Source of the DNA: Lachnospiraceae bacterium UBA1683
GTDB taxonomy: Bacteria; Bacillota; Clostridia; Lachnospirales; Lachnospiraceae
Direction: 5' to 3'
Assembly: GCA_002320245.1 (NCBI GenBank)
Contig: DCKD01000019.1
Coordinates: 25,039-72,587, forward strand
DNA length: 47,549 nucleotides
Each line of letters opens with the position of its first letter. Positions within the stretch are counted from its first letter, which is position 1. The translations under genes and the position numbers were made by a program. The notes under the pieces were generated by a model. The model was not told where the DNA came from. It did no database searches and was given only the letters and a program-made list of their open reading frames with translations. Positions 16,854-24,790 of this stretch are shown piece after piece.

Positions 16854-19424
16854 TTATTTTCTTCCGCAGCACTGCTTATATTTTTTCCCGCTTCCGCACG
16901 GGCATGGATCATTTGGATAAATCTTCTTCTCTTCACGCTTTTTCGGTGCACGGACAGCCGTTTCGTCTTTGTTAGTTCCGGTTACCTTTGCAACCTGCTC
17001 ACGCTCTACTTTCTGTTCTACACGGATATGGAATAATGTCTTGATTGTCATTTCCGCAATTGCATTGGTCATCTCACCAAACATATCATATCCCGTCATC
17101 TTGTATTCCACAAGCGGATCTCTCTGTCCATATGCCTGTAGTCCGATTCCCTGACGGAGTTGGTCCATATCATCAATATGGTCCATCCATTTTGCATCGA
17201 TTACCTTGAGCAGAACCACACGCTCCATCTCACGAATCTGCTCCGGCTCCGGGAACTCTGCTTCTTTTCCCTCATATGCTTTGACTGCTTTTTCTTTCAG
17301 CAGGTGCTTCAGCTCTTTCTGCTGCATAGTTTCTGCTTCTTTTGCGCTTGGGAATGCAAGCTGCGGGATTGTATCGTGGAGGGAAACTTCCAGCCCGGTC
17401 ATATCCCAGTCTTCGGAATCCGCATCCGGTGAAGCATAACGGTCCACACTGTTTTCCACATACTCCGTAATCATGCTGTAGACCGTATCACGCATACTTT
17501 CCCCATCTAGGACTCTGCGTCTCTCACCATAAATAATCTCACGCTGTTCATTCATAACCTGGTCATATTCCAGCAGATTCTTACGGATACCAAAGTTGTT
17601 GCTCTCAATCTTCTTCTGTGCCTTTTCAATCGCACCGGACAGCATCTTATGTTCAATCTGTTCTCCATCCTCGACACCAAGTGCATTGAATACATCCATC
17701 AGCTTCTCGGAACCGAACAGACGCATCAGGTCATCTTCCAGTGAAATGTAGAAACGGGATTCTCCCGGGTCTCCCTGACGTCCGGCACGGCCACGGAGCT
17801 GATTGTCAATCCGTCGGGATTCATGACGCTCCGTACCGATAATTTTCAGTCCTCCTGCGGCTTTCGCCTCTTCGTCCAGCTTAATATCCGTACCACGTCC
17901 CGCCATATTCGTTGCGATGGTAACTGCACCATGCACTCCCGCGTCAGCAACGATTTCTGCCTCCATCTCATGATACTTTGCATTCAGTACGTTATGCTGG
18001 ATGCCTTCTTTTTTCAGCATCTTACTCAGCAGTTCGGATACATCAATCGTAATCGTACCAACCAGTACCGGCTGGCCTGTCGCGTGTGCCTCTTTCACTG
18101 CCTCGACAACTGCCTCATATTTTTCACGCTTTGTTTTATAAACAGCATCGTCCAAATCGCGTCTCTGAACAGGAAGATTCGTAGGAATCTCAATAACATC
18201 CATCCCGTAAATATCACGGAACTCCTTCTCCTCAGTCAGGGCTGTACCTGTCATACCGCTCTTCTTCTCGTACTTATTAAACAGGTTCTGGAAGGTGATA
18301 GTCGCCAGCGTTTTGCTTTCGCGCATTACCTTCACATGCTCTTTTGCCTCGATTGCCTGATGAAGTCCATCGGAATACCGGCGTCCCGGCATAATACGTC
18401 CGGTAAATTCATCGACAATCATAACTTCACCGTCCGGAGTCACAACGTAATCCTGATCACGGAACATCAGATTATGTGCGCGCAGCGCCAGAATGATATT
18501 ATGCTGGATTTCCAGATTCTCCGGGTCTGCGAGGTTCTCAATATGGAAGAATTTTTCTACCTTCTTAACGCCATCCTCCGTCAGGTTCACCGACTTTTCC
18601 TTTTCATTAACAATGTAGTCGCCCGTCTCTTCGATATCCTCTCCCATAATGGCATTCATCTTGGAGAATTCTCCGCTCGCTTCACCGCGCTCCAACTGGC
18701 GGGCAAGCACATCACATGCCTCATACAGTCTCGTGGACTTATTGCTCTGACCGGAAATAATCAACGGCGTCCTCGCCTCATCAATCAATACGGAGTCAAC
18801 CTCATCGATAACCGCAAAATTCAGTCCCCTCTGAACAAGCTGTTCCTTATAAATAACCATATTGTCACGCAGATAATCAAATCCAAGTTCATTGTTCGTA
18901 ACATAGGTAATATCACAGTTGTAAGCGGCACGGCGCTCGTCGTTATCCATACTGTTCAGAACAACACCGACCGTAAGCCCGAGGAATTCATGGACCTTAC
19001 CCATCCACTCCGCATCACGCTTTGCCAGATAATCATTGACAGTAACGATATGGACGCCCTTTCCGCCCAATGCATTCAAATATGCAGGAAGTGTGGAAAC
19101 AAGTGTCTTACCTTCACCGGTTCTCATCTCTGCTATTCTTCCCTGATGGAGAATAATACCGCCAATCAGTTGTACCCGGTAATGCTTCATGCCAAGGCTT
19201 CTGTATGCAGCCTCCCGGACTGTCGCATAAGCCTCCGGCAGGATATCATCCAGCGTCGCTCCCTCACTGAGACGCTCTTTAAATTCACGCGTCTTATCTT
19301 TCAATTCTGCATCAGAAAGTGCCTGCATCTCACCATCCAACGCCTCAATCTGATCTACAATCGGATATATCCGTTTTAATTCATTTTCGCTGTGCGTACC
19401 GAAAATCTTCTCAATCAAACCCAT
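16854..19424 (-). CDS. secA: Protein translocase ATPase SecA
   Basis: Motor that drives preproteins through SecYEG. The 856-aa product has Walker A RTGEGKT (101-107), the DEVDS Walker B region followed by DEARTPLIISG, the second nucleotide-binding domain (GRAGRQGDPGES) and the C-terminal zinc-binding tail CPCGSGKKYKQCC with C841, C843, C852 and C853, the SecB/ribosome-binding type tail. AAGGAG lies 13 bases before the ATG. It has a promoter at 19466-19494 and precedes prfB. The hpf gene that often stands upstream of secA in Firmicutes lies here about 7 kb away on the other strand. Confidence 0.98.
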   Translation of the reverse strand: MGLIEKIFGTHSENELKRIYPIVDQIEALDGEMQALSDAELKDKTREFKERLSEGATLDDILPEAYATVREAAYRSLGMKHYRVQLIGGIILHQGRIAEMRTGEGKTLVSTLPAYLNALGGKGVHIVTVNDYLAKRDAEWMGKVHEFLGLTVGVVLNSMDNDERRAAYNCDITYVTNNELGFDYLRDNMVIYKEQLVQRGLNFAVIDEVDSVLIDEARTPLIISGQSNKSTRLYEACDVLARQLERGEASGEFSKMNAIMGEDIEETGDYIVNEKEKSVNLTEDGVKKVEKFFHIENLADPENLEIQHNIILALRAHNLMFRDQDYVVTPDGEVMIVDEFTGRIMPGRRYSDGLHQAIEAKEHVKVMRESKTLATITFQNLFNKYEKKSGMTGTALTEEKEFRDIYGMDVIEIPTNLPVQRRDLDDAVYKTKREKYEAVVEAVKEAHATGQPVLVGTITIDVSELLSKMLKKEGIQHNVLNAKYHEMEAEIVADAGVHGAVTIATNMAGRGTDIKLDEEAKAAGGLKIIGTERHESRRIDNQLRGRAGRQGDPGESRFYISLEDDLMRLFGSEKLMDVFNALGVEDGEQIEHKMLSGAIEKAQKKIESNNFGIRKNLLEYDQVMNEQREIIYGERRRVLDGESMRDTVYSMITEYVENSVDRYASPDADSEDWDMTGLEVSLHDTIPQLAFPSAKEAETMQQKELKHLLKEKAVKAYEGKEAEFPEPEQIREMERVVLLKVIDAKWMDHIDDMDQLRQGIGLQAYGQRDPLVEYKMTGYDMFGEMTNAIAEMTIKTLFHIRVEQKVEREQVAKVTGTNKDETAVRAPKKREEKKIYPNDPCPCGSGKKYKQCCGRK

Positions 19425-19465
19425 AATCAGTCGTATGCTCCTTGTCTAAATTTACTCTACGCCCC

Positions 19466-19494
19466 ATTTTAACACTAACCAGCGCTAAAGTAAA
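19466..19494 (-). promoter_or_regulatory. Candidate secA-prfB promoter
   Basis: On the minus strand TTTACT (19494-19489) and TAAAAT (19471-19466) are 17 bases apart, about 42 bases before the secA ATG. Confidence 0.5.
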
Positions 19495-19521
19495 GTTGTT
19501 CATAAACAGTTTACATTCCTG

Positions 19522-20310
19522 TTACAAATGCTTTATAATCTTATCGTATGGTATCTTGCCGCCAAACAAGTCAAGCGCACTTCCAATCGTATAATCCAGA
19601 TTTCCTCTGCTTATACTCCGGAAATTTTCCAAATCTTCCATACTTCCGATTCCCCCTGCATAGGTAACCTTCGTGCCTTTCCACTCTCCGAGCAGCCGGA
19701 CCAAATCCTGTTCCACACCAGACGCCTTTCCTTCTGCATCGACGCCATGGACAAGGAATTCATCGCAATGGCCTGCAAGCTCTCCCAGCATCTCATCATC
19801 CAGCTTCACATCCGTAAATGTCTGCCAGCGGTTTGTTACTATATAATAGGAACCCTGCCCCGTTGTCTGCTCCATCCGTTTCCGGCAGCTTAAGTCAAGC
19901 ACCAGATGCTCCTTTCCGACCGCGCGCTCCAGCTTTTCCAGATTTTCCCAATGAAATACCCCGTCCTGAAAGACATACGAAGTCACAATCACATGGCTCG
20001 CCCCTGCTTCCAGATATCCCACTGCATTGTCCGCCGTAATCCCACCGCCAATCTGCATCCCGTCCGGATACGCGCCAAGCGCCGACATTGCCTGCCGTCT
20101 GGTTGCTTCATAATACTCCGAAGATGGTGGATTCAGTAAAATGATATGTCCTCCCTTCAGCCCATCCCTCGCATACATCGCCGCATAATAAGCCGCATCC
20201 AGCTCTGACGAAAAATTCGTCACTGCCGCATCGCCTTTATCCCTCAGGCTTCCGCCGACAATCTGTTTCACTTTTCCGTTATGTATATCAATACAAGGTC
20301 TGAATTTCAT
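19522..20310 (-). CDS. hisA: Phosphoribosylformimino-AICAR ribotide isomerase, eukaryote-type HisA
   Basis: Fourth step of histidine synthesis, an Amadori isomerisation on a TIM barrel. The 262-aa sequence resembles the fungal/plant HIS6 branch rather than usual bacterial HisA: FRPCIDIHNGKVKQIVGG at the start, HVIVTSYVF, LVLDLSCRK, NRWQTFTD, EFLVHGVDAEG and IGSALDLFGGKI at the end each have close counterparts in yeast HIS6. AAGGAG eight bases before the ATG at 20310 fixes the start; the frame extends to 20364 without support. It stands alone, away from any other his gene in this window, behind secA and in front of a terminator. Confidence 0.88.
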   Translation of the reverse strand: MKFRPCIDIHNGKVKQIVGGSLRDKGDAAVTNFSSELDAAYYAAMYARDGLKGGHIILLNPPSSEYYEATRRQAMSALGAYPDGMQIGGGITADNAVGYLEAGASHVIVTSYVFQDGVFHWENLEKLERAVGKEHLVLDLSCRKRMEQTTGQGSYYIVTNRWQTFTDVKLDDEMLGELAGHCDEFLVHGVDAEGKASGVEQDLVRLLGEWKGTKVTYAGGIGSMEDLENFRSISRGNLDYTIGSALDLFGGKIPYDKIIKHL

Positions 20311-20387
20311 CCTCTTGTCTCCTTTTCGTTTTCCATTCTCACTTGCAGCGGGTTGTTTTCCCATTTTAGCACACGAAAGTAAAAAAA

Positions 20388-20423
20388 GAAAGGGGCAACT
20401 GACGTATGCCAGCTACCCCTTTC
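20388..20423 (-). terminator. Terminator of the small lipoprotein gene
   Basis: A GAAAGGGG...CCCCTTTC stem (20388-20395 with 20416-20423), extended inward by further pairs, is followed on the minus strand by TTTTTTT (20387-20381). It starts four bases after the stop codon. Confidence 0.85.
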
Positions 20424-20426
20424 CAT

Positions 20427-20786
20427 TTATTTTGTTGCGTTGTCTGTCGTTTTCTCTGTTGTTTTTTCTGTCGTTTCGTTCGTTGTGTTCTTCTCATCTA
20501 CTGTTTTATCAGTACGGTTGCCGTCTGTCACATCATCGACTGCATTGTTGATTCCATCTGTCACATCATTCACCGCATTGTCAACCACTCCATCTCCATT
20601 GCGGTTTACGGTTCCGTCTGTTGCACCGTTTGTTCCATTATCTTTCATTTCATTCGTATTGTTGGTTGTGGTGTTTGTTCCCTGGTCTGCACCATTCGTC
20701 CCGTCGTTTCTTGTTCCGCATGCGGTAACACTTCCTATTACAAGAATACACATCATTAATAACAACACTGTTTTACATTTTTTCAT
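20427..20786 (-). CDS. Small Thr/Asn/Asp-rich lipoprotein of unknown function
   Basis: A 119-aa secreted lipoprotein. It begins MKKCKTVL with a hydrophobic signal segment ending at the lipobox V-T-A-C, so the mature protein should be anchored through a lipidated Cys near residue 23. The rest is low complexity, rich in Thr, Asn, Asp and Gly, with imperfect repeats of NAVNDVTDG and a tail of TTEK units; no fold is recognisable. AAAGGGAG precedes the ATG at 20786; the open frame to 20822 lacks such support. It is a single-gene unit with its own terminator. It may be a surface tether or spacer-like protein; no function is assigned. Confidence 0.75.
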   Translation of the reverse strand: MKKCKTVLLLMMCILVIGSVTACGTRNDGTNGADQGTNTTTNNTNEMKDNGTNGATDGTVNRNGDGVVDNAVNDVTDGINNAVDDVTDGNRTDKTVDEKNTTNETTEKTTEKTTDNATK

Positions 20787-20875
20787 GATTATTTCTCCCT
20801 TTCCACAAAAATCTTGTACCAATACTATGTGCAGTTTCCAGATTTTTATGTTTGGAAAAATTTTCCTGAAACTGT

Positions 20876-22834
20876 TTATAAGCGTTCCTTAATCTCACCG
20901 CTTCTGTAGGCTGCCAGAAGCATCTCCAAATCGGCAATCTGTTCTTTTAACTCTTTTCCGACATCTGTATCTTCTACCAGACGCCGCTGGACGACACGCC
21001 GGATTACCATACTCTCCGAATGGATATCGCTTTCCTTTTCAATTGCCGCCTCCGTTGATTCAAACGGCTCATGTGCGACCAACAACAGACCATAGGAATT
21101 ATAAATCAGCGTATATCCTGCAATTCCGGTTTCTTTTTGATATGCCTTGGAAAAGCCGCCGTCAATAACCATCACCTTGCCGTTACATTTTACCGGACTT
21201 TCTCCGTCCATCCGCTTGACCGGAACATGACCGTTGATGATATGGCAGTCCTCTGATTCAAATTCCAGTCCAAATTCTTCCATGATAGAACTGATTACCT
21301 TCGGGTCTTCAAGGAAATGGTAGTACGGATTTTTCTTTTCCACATGCGTTTCCTTTTCAGCCAGAAAATACCGTTCAAAGGTAGCCATTTTATCTTTGCC
21401 GAACAGCGGAGAATTCGGATTCAGCCAGATATACCACATAATATCCTTTCCATTCTCCCAATCCTCACTGTCTACTGCGAAAAATCCTTTTCTCACATAA
21501 CGGTCCAGCGCGTCATATAAGGAACGTCCCTTAAACTTTTTCCCAAATAACTCCACTTCCTTCAATGAGCCATCTTCATTGAGCGGTACGCATCCATGAT
21601 ACAGCAGGTTATTATTATGTACCTTATAAAGACTTCCCTTGCTCAGCAGGAACCGCATATGTTCCTGAAGTTTCTCACACCCGGTAAATGCCCGTTCCAG
21701 ACGCTCCATCACATCTTCCTCTTCCGGAGACAGTTCGTATGGATGCTCCGGATTAATGGTCGGGAAATTTGTATCCAAAAGCTTATACTCGTTTCCATCC
21801 AGCGTAATCGTACCTTTTTCATAATCAATCCGATGCAGAAGCGCCCGGTTTTCCAACTTGAAACTCGGCTGCCGCTGAATCGTCTGTCCTTCAATCTTAA
21901 ACTGAAGGATGGAGACAGCCTTATGCATTTTCACATCGAGTTCCATCTCTGCAACGTTTTTTGAGGCATCCCCTTTCAGTTGGAAACAGCTACACGGATC
22001 ATCCGCATATGTATGCAGCGCAAATGTAGCCAATGGAAGCAGGTTAATTCCATATCCATCCTCAAGAATATCCAAATTGCCGTATCTTGCACAGATTCGG
22101 ATGACATTTGCGATACAGGCGCGCTGTCCAGCCGCCGCGCCCATCCAGACAACATCATGGTTTCCCCACTGGATATCCACTGAATGATAATCCATCAGCT
22201 TGTCCATGATAATATGCGGTCCCGGTCCTCTGTCGTAAATATCCCCGACAATATGCAGGTGGTCGACAACAAGACGCTGTATCAGGGAAGAGATAGCAAC
22301 AATAAACTCTTCTGCCCTCCCGATTCGGATAATTGTCATAATAATCGAATTATAGTAAGACTCTTTATCGTTGACCTCGTATTTTTCTGTAATCAGCTCC
22401 TCAATCACATAAGAAAAATCCTTCGGAAGTGCTTTTCTGACTTTGGAACGGGTATACTTGCTTGCCGCACGCTTGCTCACCTCAATCAGCCGGTACAAAT
22501 TAATCTTGTACCAGTCCTCCATGTTGGATTCTGTTTTTTTCACCTGAGCCATTTTTTCTTTTGGATAATAAATCAGAGTAGCCAGCGACTGTTTATCCCT
22601 GCTGCTCAACGTATTGCCGAACACATCATTAATCTTCCTCCGCACCGAACCGGACCCATTCTTCAATACATGTGAAAATGCTTCATATTCCCCATGTACA
22701 TCTGTAATGAAATGTTCTGTTCCTTTCGGCAGATTCAGAATCGCCTGCAGATTGATAATCTCCGTTGATGCTGCTGCTATTGTCGGATAAATATCCGATA
22801 GCCGGTCCAGATACCGCTGTTCCAAATTTTTCAT
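20876..22834 (-). CDS. fbp: Fructose-1,6-bisphosphatase, class III (Firmicutes type)
   Basis: Gluconeogenic phosphatase converting fructose-1,6-bisphosphate to fructose-6-phosphate. The 652-aa length and sequence match the class III enzymes, which have a calcineurin-like metallophosphatase core: DVHGEYEAF (45-53), GDIYDRGPGPH and GNHDVVWMGAA supply the metal ligands. The fold is unrelated to E. coli Fbp. AAGGGA precedes the ATG. A weak TAAAAT -10 candidate lies at 22905-22900, between dapB and this gene. Confidence 0.96.
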   Translation of the reverse strand: MKNLEQRYLDRLSDIYPTIAAASTEIINLQAILNLPKGTEHFITDVHGEYEAFSHVLKNGSGSVRRKINDVFGNTLSSRDKQSLATLIYYPKEKMAQVKKTESNMEDWYKINLYRLIEVSKRAASKYTRSKVRKALPKDFSYVIEELITEKYEVNDKESYYNSIIMTIIRIGRAEEFIVAISSLIQRLVVDHLHIVGDIYDRGPGPHIIMDKLMDYHSVDIQWGNHDVVWMGAAAGQRACIANVIRICARYGNLDILEDGYGINLLPLATFALHTYADDPCSCFQLKGDASKNVAEMELDVKMHKAVSILQFKIEGQTIQRQPSFKLENRALLHRIDYEKGTITLDGNEYKLLDTNFPTINPEHPYELSPEEEDVMERLERAFTGCEKLQEHMRFLLSKGSLYKVHNNNLLYHGCVPLNEDGSLKEVELFGKKFKGRSLYDALDRYVRKGFFAVDSEDWENGKDIMWYIWLNPNSPLFGKDKMATFERYFLAEKETHVEKKNPYYHFLEDPKVISSIMEEFGLEFESEDCHIINGHVPVKRMDGESPVKCNGKVMVIDGGFSKAYQKETGIAGYTLIYNSYGLLLVAHEPFESTEAAIEKESDIHSESMVIRRVVQRRLVEDTDVGKELKEQIADLEMLLAAYRSGEIKERL

Positions 22835-22922
22835 AACCTGTTTCCCTTCGCCCCTTCTGATTGTCCGATTACTGCTTGTTGTAAAATAAATCTATTCTTA
22901 TTTTAAAATACGATTACACTCT

Positions 22923-23681
22923 TCAAAATGCAATTACATCACTCATATCGTACATGCCGGCCGGTTTTCCTGCCAGGTATTTTGCAGCCTCCACAGCCCC
23001 TTTCCCGAATACACTTCTGGAATATGCAGTATGCCTGAACTCTATCACCTCGTCTGTTCCGGCAAAAATCACCTCATGCTCTCCGACAATTGTACCTGCA
23101 CGCACGGCTGAAATGCCAATCTCCTTCTGCTCTCTCTTTTGGCGGACCTGACTTCTGTCATATACATAATGATATTCGTTATCCAGTGCCTCGTTGATAG
23201 AATCCGCCAAAGCCAGTGCCGTTCCGCTCGGGGCATCCAGTTTCTGATTGTGATGCTTCTCAACCAGCTCAATATCATAGCTTGCCGGTGCAAGTACCCT
23301 TGCCGCATCTTTCAAAAGTTTCAGCAGCAGATTGATTCCCATTGACATGTTCGCAGACTTCAGAATGGCTACTCTGGCAGACGCCTCCTGAATCTTCGCA
23401 AGCTGTTCCTCTGAATAACCGGTTGAACAGATAACCGCCGGAACCTGTTTTCCGACGCAAAACTCCAGCAGCCCTTCCAATGCTGCCGCATTTGAAAAAT
23501 CAATCACAACATCCACGTCTGCATCACACTCTGCCATACTTGTAAACACCGGATAAGTATTCTGGATTCCTGTGTAAGTATCCACGCCAGCGACGATTTC
23601 CACCCCGTCATCTTCTTTCACCAGCCCGGTAATCATCTGTCCCATCTTTCCGTTGCATCCACTCATCAGTATCTTTATCAT
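22923..23681 (-). CDS. dapB: 4-hydroxy-tetrahydrodipicolinate reductase
   Basis: Second diaminopimelate-specific step, giving tetrahydrodipicolinate for lysine and peptidoglycan. The 252-aa product has the nucleotide-binding motif GCNGKMGQ (8-15), the catalytic segment EKHHNQKLDAPSGTA and the C-terminal HTAYSRSVF region. AGGAGG lies seven bases before the ATG. It is separated from other lysine genes, and no dapA is adjacent, which is a little unusual. A structured non-coding element and a terminator lie upstream. Confidence 0.97.
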   Translation of the reverse strand: MIKILMSGCNGKMGQMITGLVKEDDGVEIVAGVDTYTGIQNTYPVFTSMAECDADVDVVIDFSNAAALEGLLEFCVGKQVPAVICSTGYSEEQLAKIQEASARVAILKSANMSMGINLLLKLLKDAARVLAPASYDIELVEKHHNQKLDAPSGTALALADSINEALDNEYHYVYDRSQVRQKREQKEIGISAVRAGTIVGEHEVIFAGTDEVIEFRHTAYSRSVFGKGAVEAAKYLAGKPAGMYDMSDVIAF

Positions 23682-23717
23682 TTTTATTTCCTCCTACTTT
23701 GTATAAAAGACTGCTCC

Positions 23718-23831
23718 TTACGCGCAATCGCCACGCGTAAAGCGAAACAATTATCTCATCTTTGCGGGCTGCGCATCATCACACGCAGTGTGTTTTTATG
23801 GTATAGGAAGTTTGCAAAACTATACCATAAA
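23718..23831. repeat. Structured element with hairpins shared with the clpX-lon spacer
   Basis: Three hairpins: TTACGCG/CGCGTAA (23718-23740), CACAC-GCA-GTGTG (23780-23792), and TTTATGGTATAG pairing perfectly with CTATACCATAAA (23795-23806 with 23820-23831). The last two match the architecture of 6379-6420 in loop, order and two-base spacing, but with different paired bases. It lies in the 218-base gap between dapB and the SSB-like gene. Confidence 0.6.
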
Positions 23832-23878
23832 AAAGGATATCATATCCGAGCCGATTTCTCAAGAAATGATATCCTTTT
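23831..23878. terminator. Terminator of the SSB-like gene
   Basis: A 13-bp inverted repeat (23831-23843 with 23866-23878) flanked by A-tracts and T-tracts on both sides. On the minus strand it reads a stem then TTTTTT, 22 bases after the SSB-like stop. Confidence 0.75.
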
Positions 23879-23899
23879 AACATACTTTCATTTTTTACA

Positions 23900-24529
23900 C
23901 TATTCTTCGATACATTCCAGTTTGCTTACAGACACTTCATACGCCGTCCTTGTCTCGGTTTCCTCCTCCGATATTTTTTTGACATAATTCCGGCTCTGAA
24001 TCCGTCCCAAAAGCTGCACATGCTCGCCAACTTCAAATCCCGAGGCAAAGCGTGCATTTCTCCCCCAACAAATGCATGGGATATAATCTGATTTTCCATA
24101 TGGGCGGTTGACTGCGAGAAGCAAATCTGCAATTTCTCTTCCAAGCGGGGTTTTCCGGTAAATGGGCTTTTTACAGATATATCCCTCCAGCAGAATATGG
24201 TTTGTCTTCTCTCCGTCCAGTTCTTCCTCAATAAACTCCAGTTCCCGTGCGAACACAGACAGTACCAGTCTGTTTCTCTGTTCCTCATGCCGGTTATAGG
24301 AGCGGAACTGTCCGGAAACCATCACAAATTCTCCGGTATAATCCTGTGTCACATCAATCAGCCGTTCCGAAATAGTAACCGGAATCCTGTCCTCGGAATT
24401 GCTGAGCCTTTTGACCAGAACATCCATCATATAGAACCCTTCTCCGAACACTTCATGGCTGTATGTAAGCGGTGATGCCACCTCTCCCATAATTGTTACC
24501 TGGTTGTTTTCAATAATCTTATCTGACAT
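23900..24529 (-). CDS. Tandem OB-fold single-stranded DNA-binding-like protein
   Basis: A 209-aa protein made of two OB-fold-like halves. The C-terminal half (about 105-200) reads like SSB: TPLGREIADLLLAVNR, then DYIPCICWGRNA and GEHVQLLGRIQSRNY. The N-terminal half (8-100) repeats the same plan weakly: NQVTIMGEVASP and GEFVMVSGQFRSYNR. It lacks the acidic tail ending in DDDIPF that house-keeping SSB uses to recruit partners, so it is probably an accessory SSB or a PriB-like protein, not the main SSB. AAGGGAG precedes the ATG. Its 5' region faces typA. Confidence 0.75.
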   Translation of the reverse strand: MSDKIIENNQVTIMGEVASPLTYSHEVFGEGFYMMDVLVKRLSNSEDRIPVTISERLIDVTQDYTGEFVMVSGQFRSYNRHEEQRNRLVLSVFARELEFIEEELDGEKTNHILLEGYICKKPIYRKTPLGREIADLLLAVNRPYGKSDYIPCICWGRNARFASGFEVGEHVQLLGRIQSRNYVKKISEEETETRTAYEVSVSKLECIEE

Positions 24530-24600
24530 AATTTGTAGTTCTCCCTTCCTCTGAGCGGTATTTTTAAGTCACTACTAAATCTATGTGAACATTCCTCTCT

Positions 24601-24651
24601 TTAGAACCTTTTTTTCATCGGAATCCTTCGACATGAAAATTCGACATCCAT
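24601..24651 (-). CDS. Possible 16-codon leader ORF before the SSB-like gene
   Basis: AAGGAG four bases before an ATG at 24651 opens a short frame (start MDVEFSCRR, end KKRF-stop at 24601), 71 bases before the SSB-like ATG. A TTCGACAT direct repeat (24627-24634 and 24640-24647) lies inside. It may be a leader peptide or chance. Confidence 0.25.
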   Translation of the reverse strand: MDVEFSCRRIPMKKRF

Positions 24652-24713
24652 ACATCTCCTTGTTCTTTTTTCAATCCAAAGCCGCTCTTTCCTGAATTTT
24701 ACCAAACCGATAC

Positions 24714-24741
24714 TTGTAAATTTCAGATTTTGTGTTAGAAT
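24714..24741 (+). promoter_or_regulatory. typA promoter
   Basis: TTGTAA (24714-24719), 16 bases, then TAGAAT (24736-24741) preceded by TGT, so also an extended -10. The typA ATG follows 49 bases later. Confidence 0.65.
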
Positions 24742-24790
24742 GAAAAAGTTGTAACTTTATCATGATTTATATAGGAAAGAGTGCGAGACT

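Noticed and set aside
17823..19379. A 518-codon open frame on the plus strand opposite secA
   Set aside because: It lies entirely antisense to secA, which has complete motifs. Its product is rich in Cys, His, Asn and Ile with no domain and no ribosome binding site.
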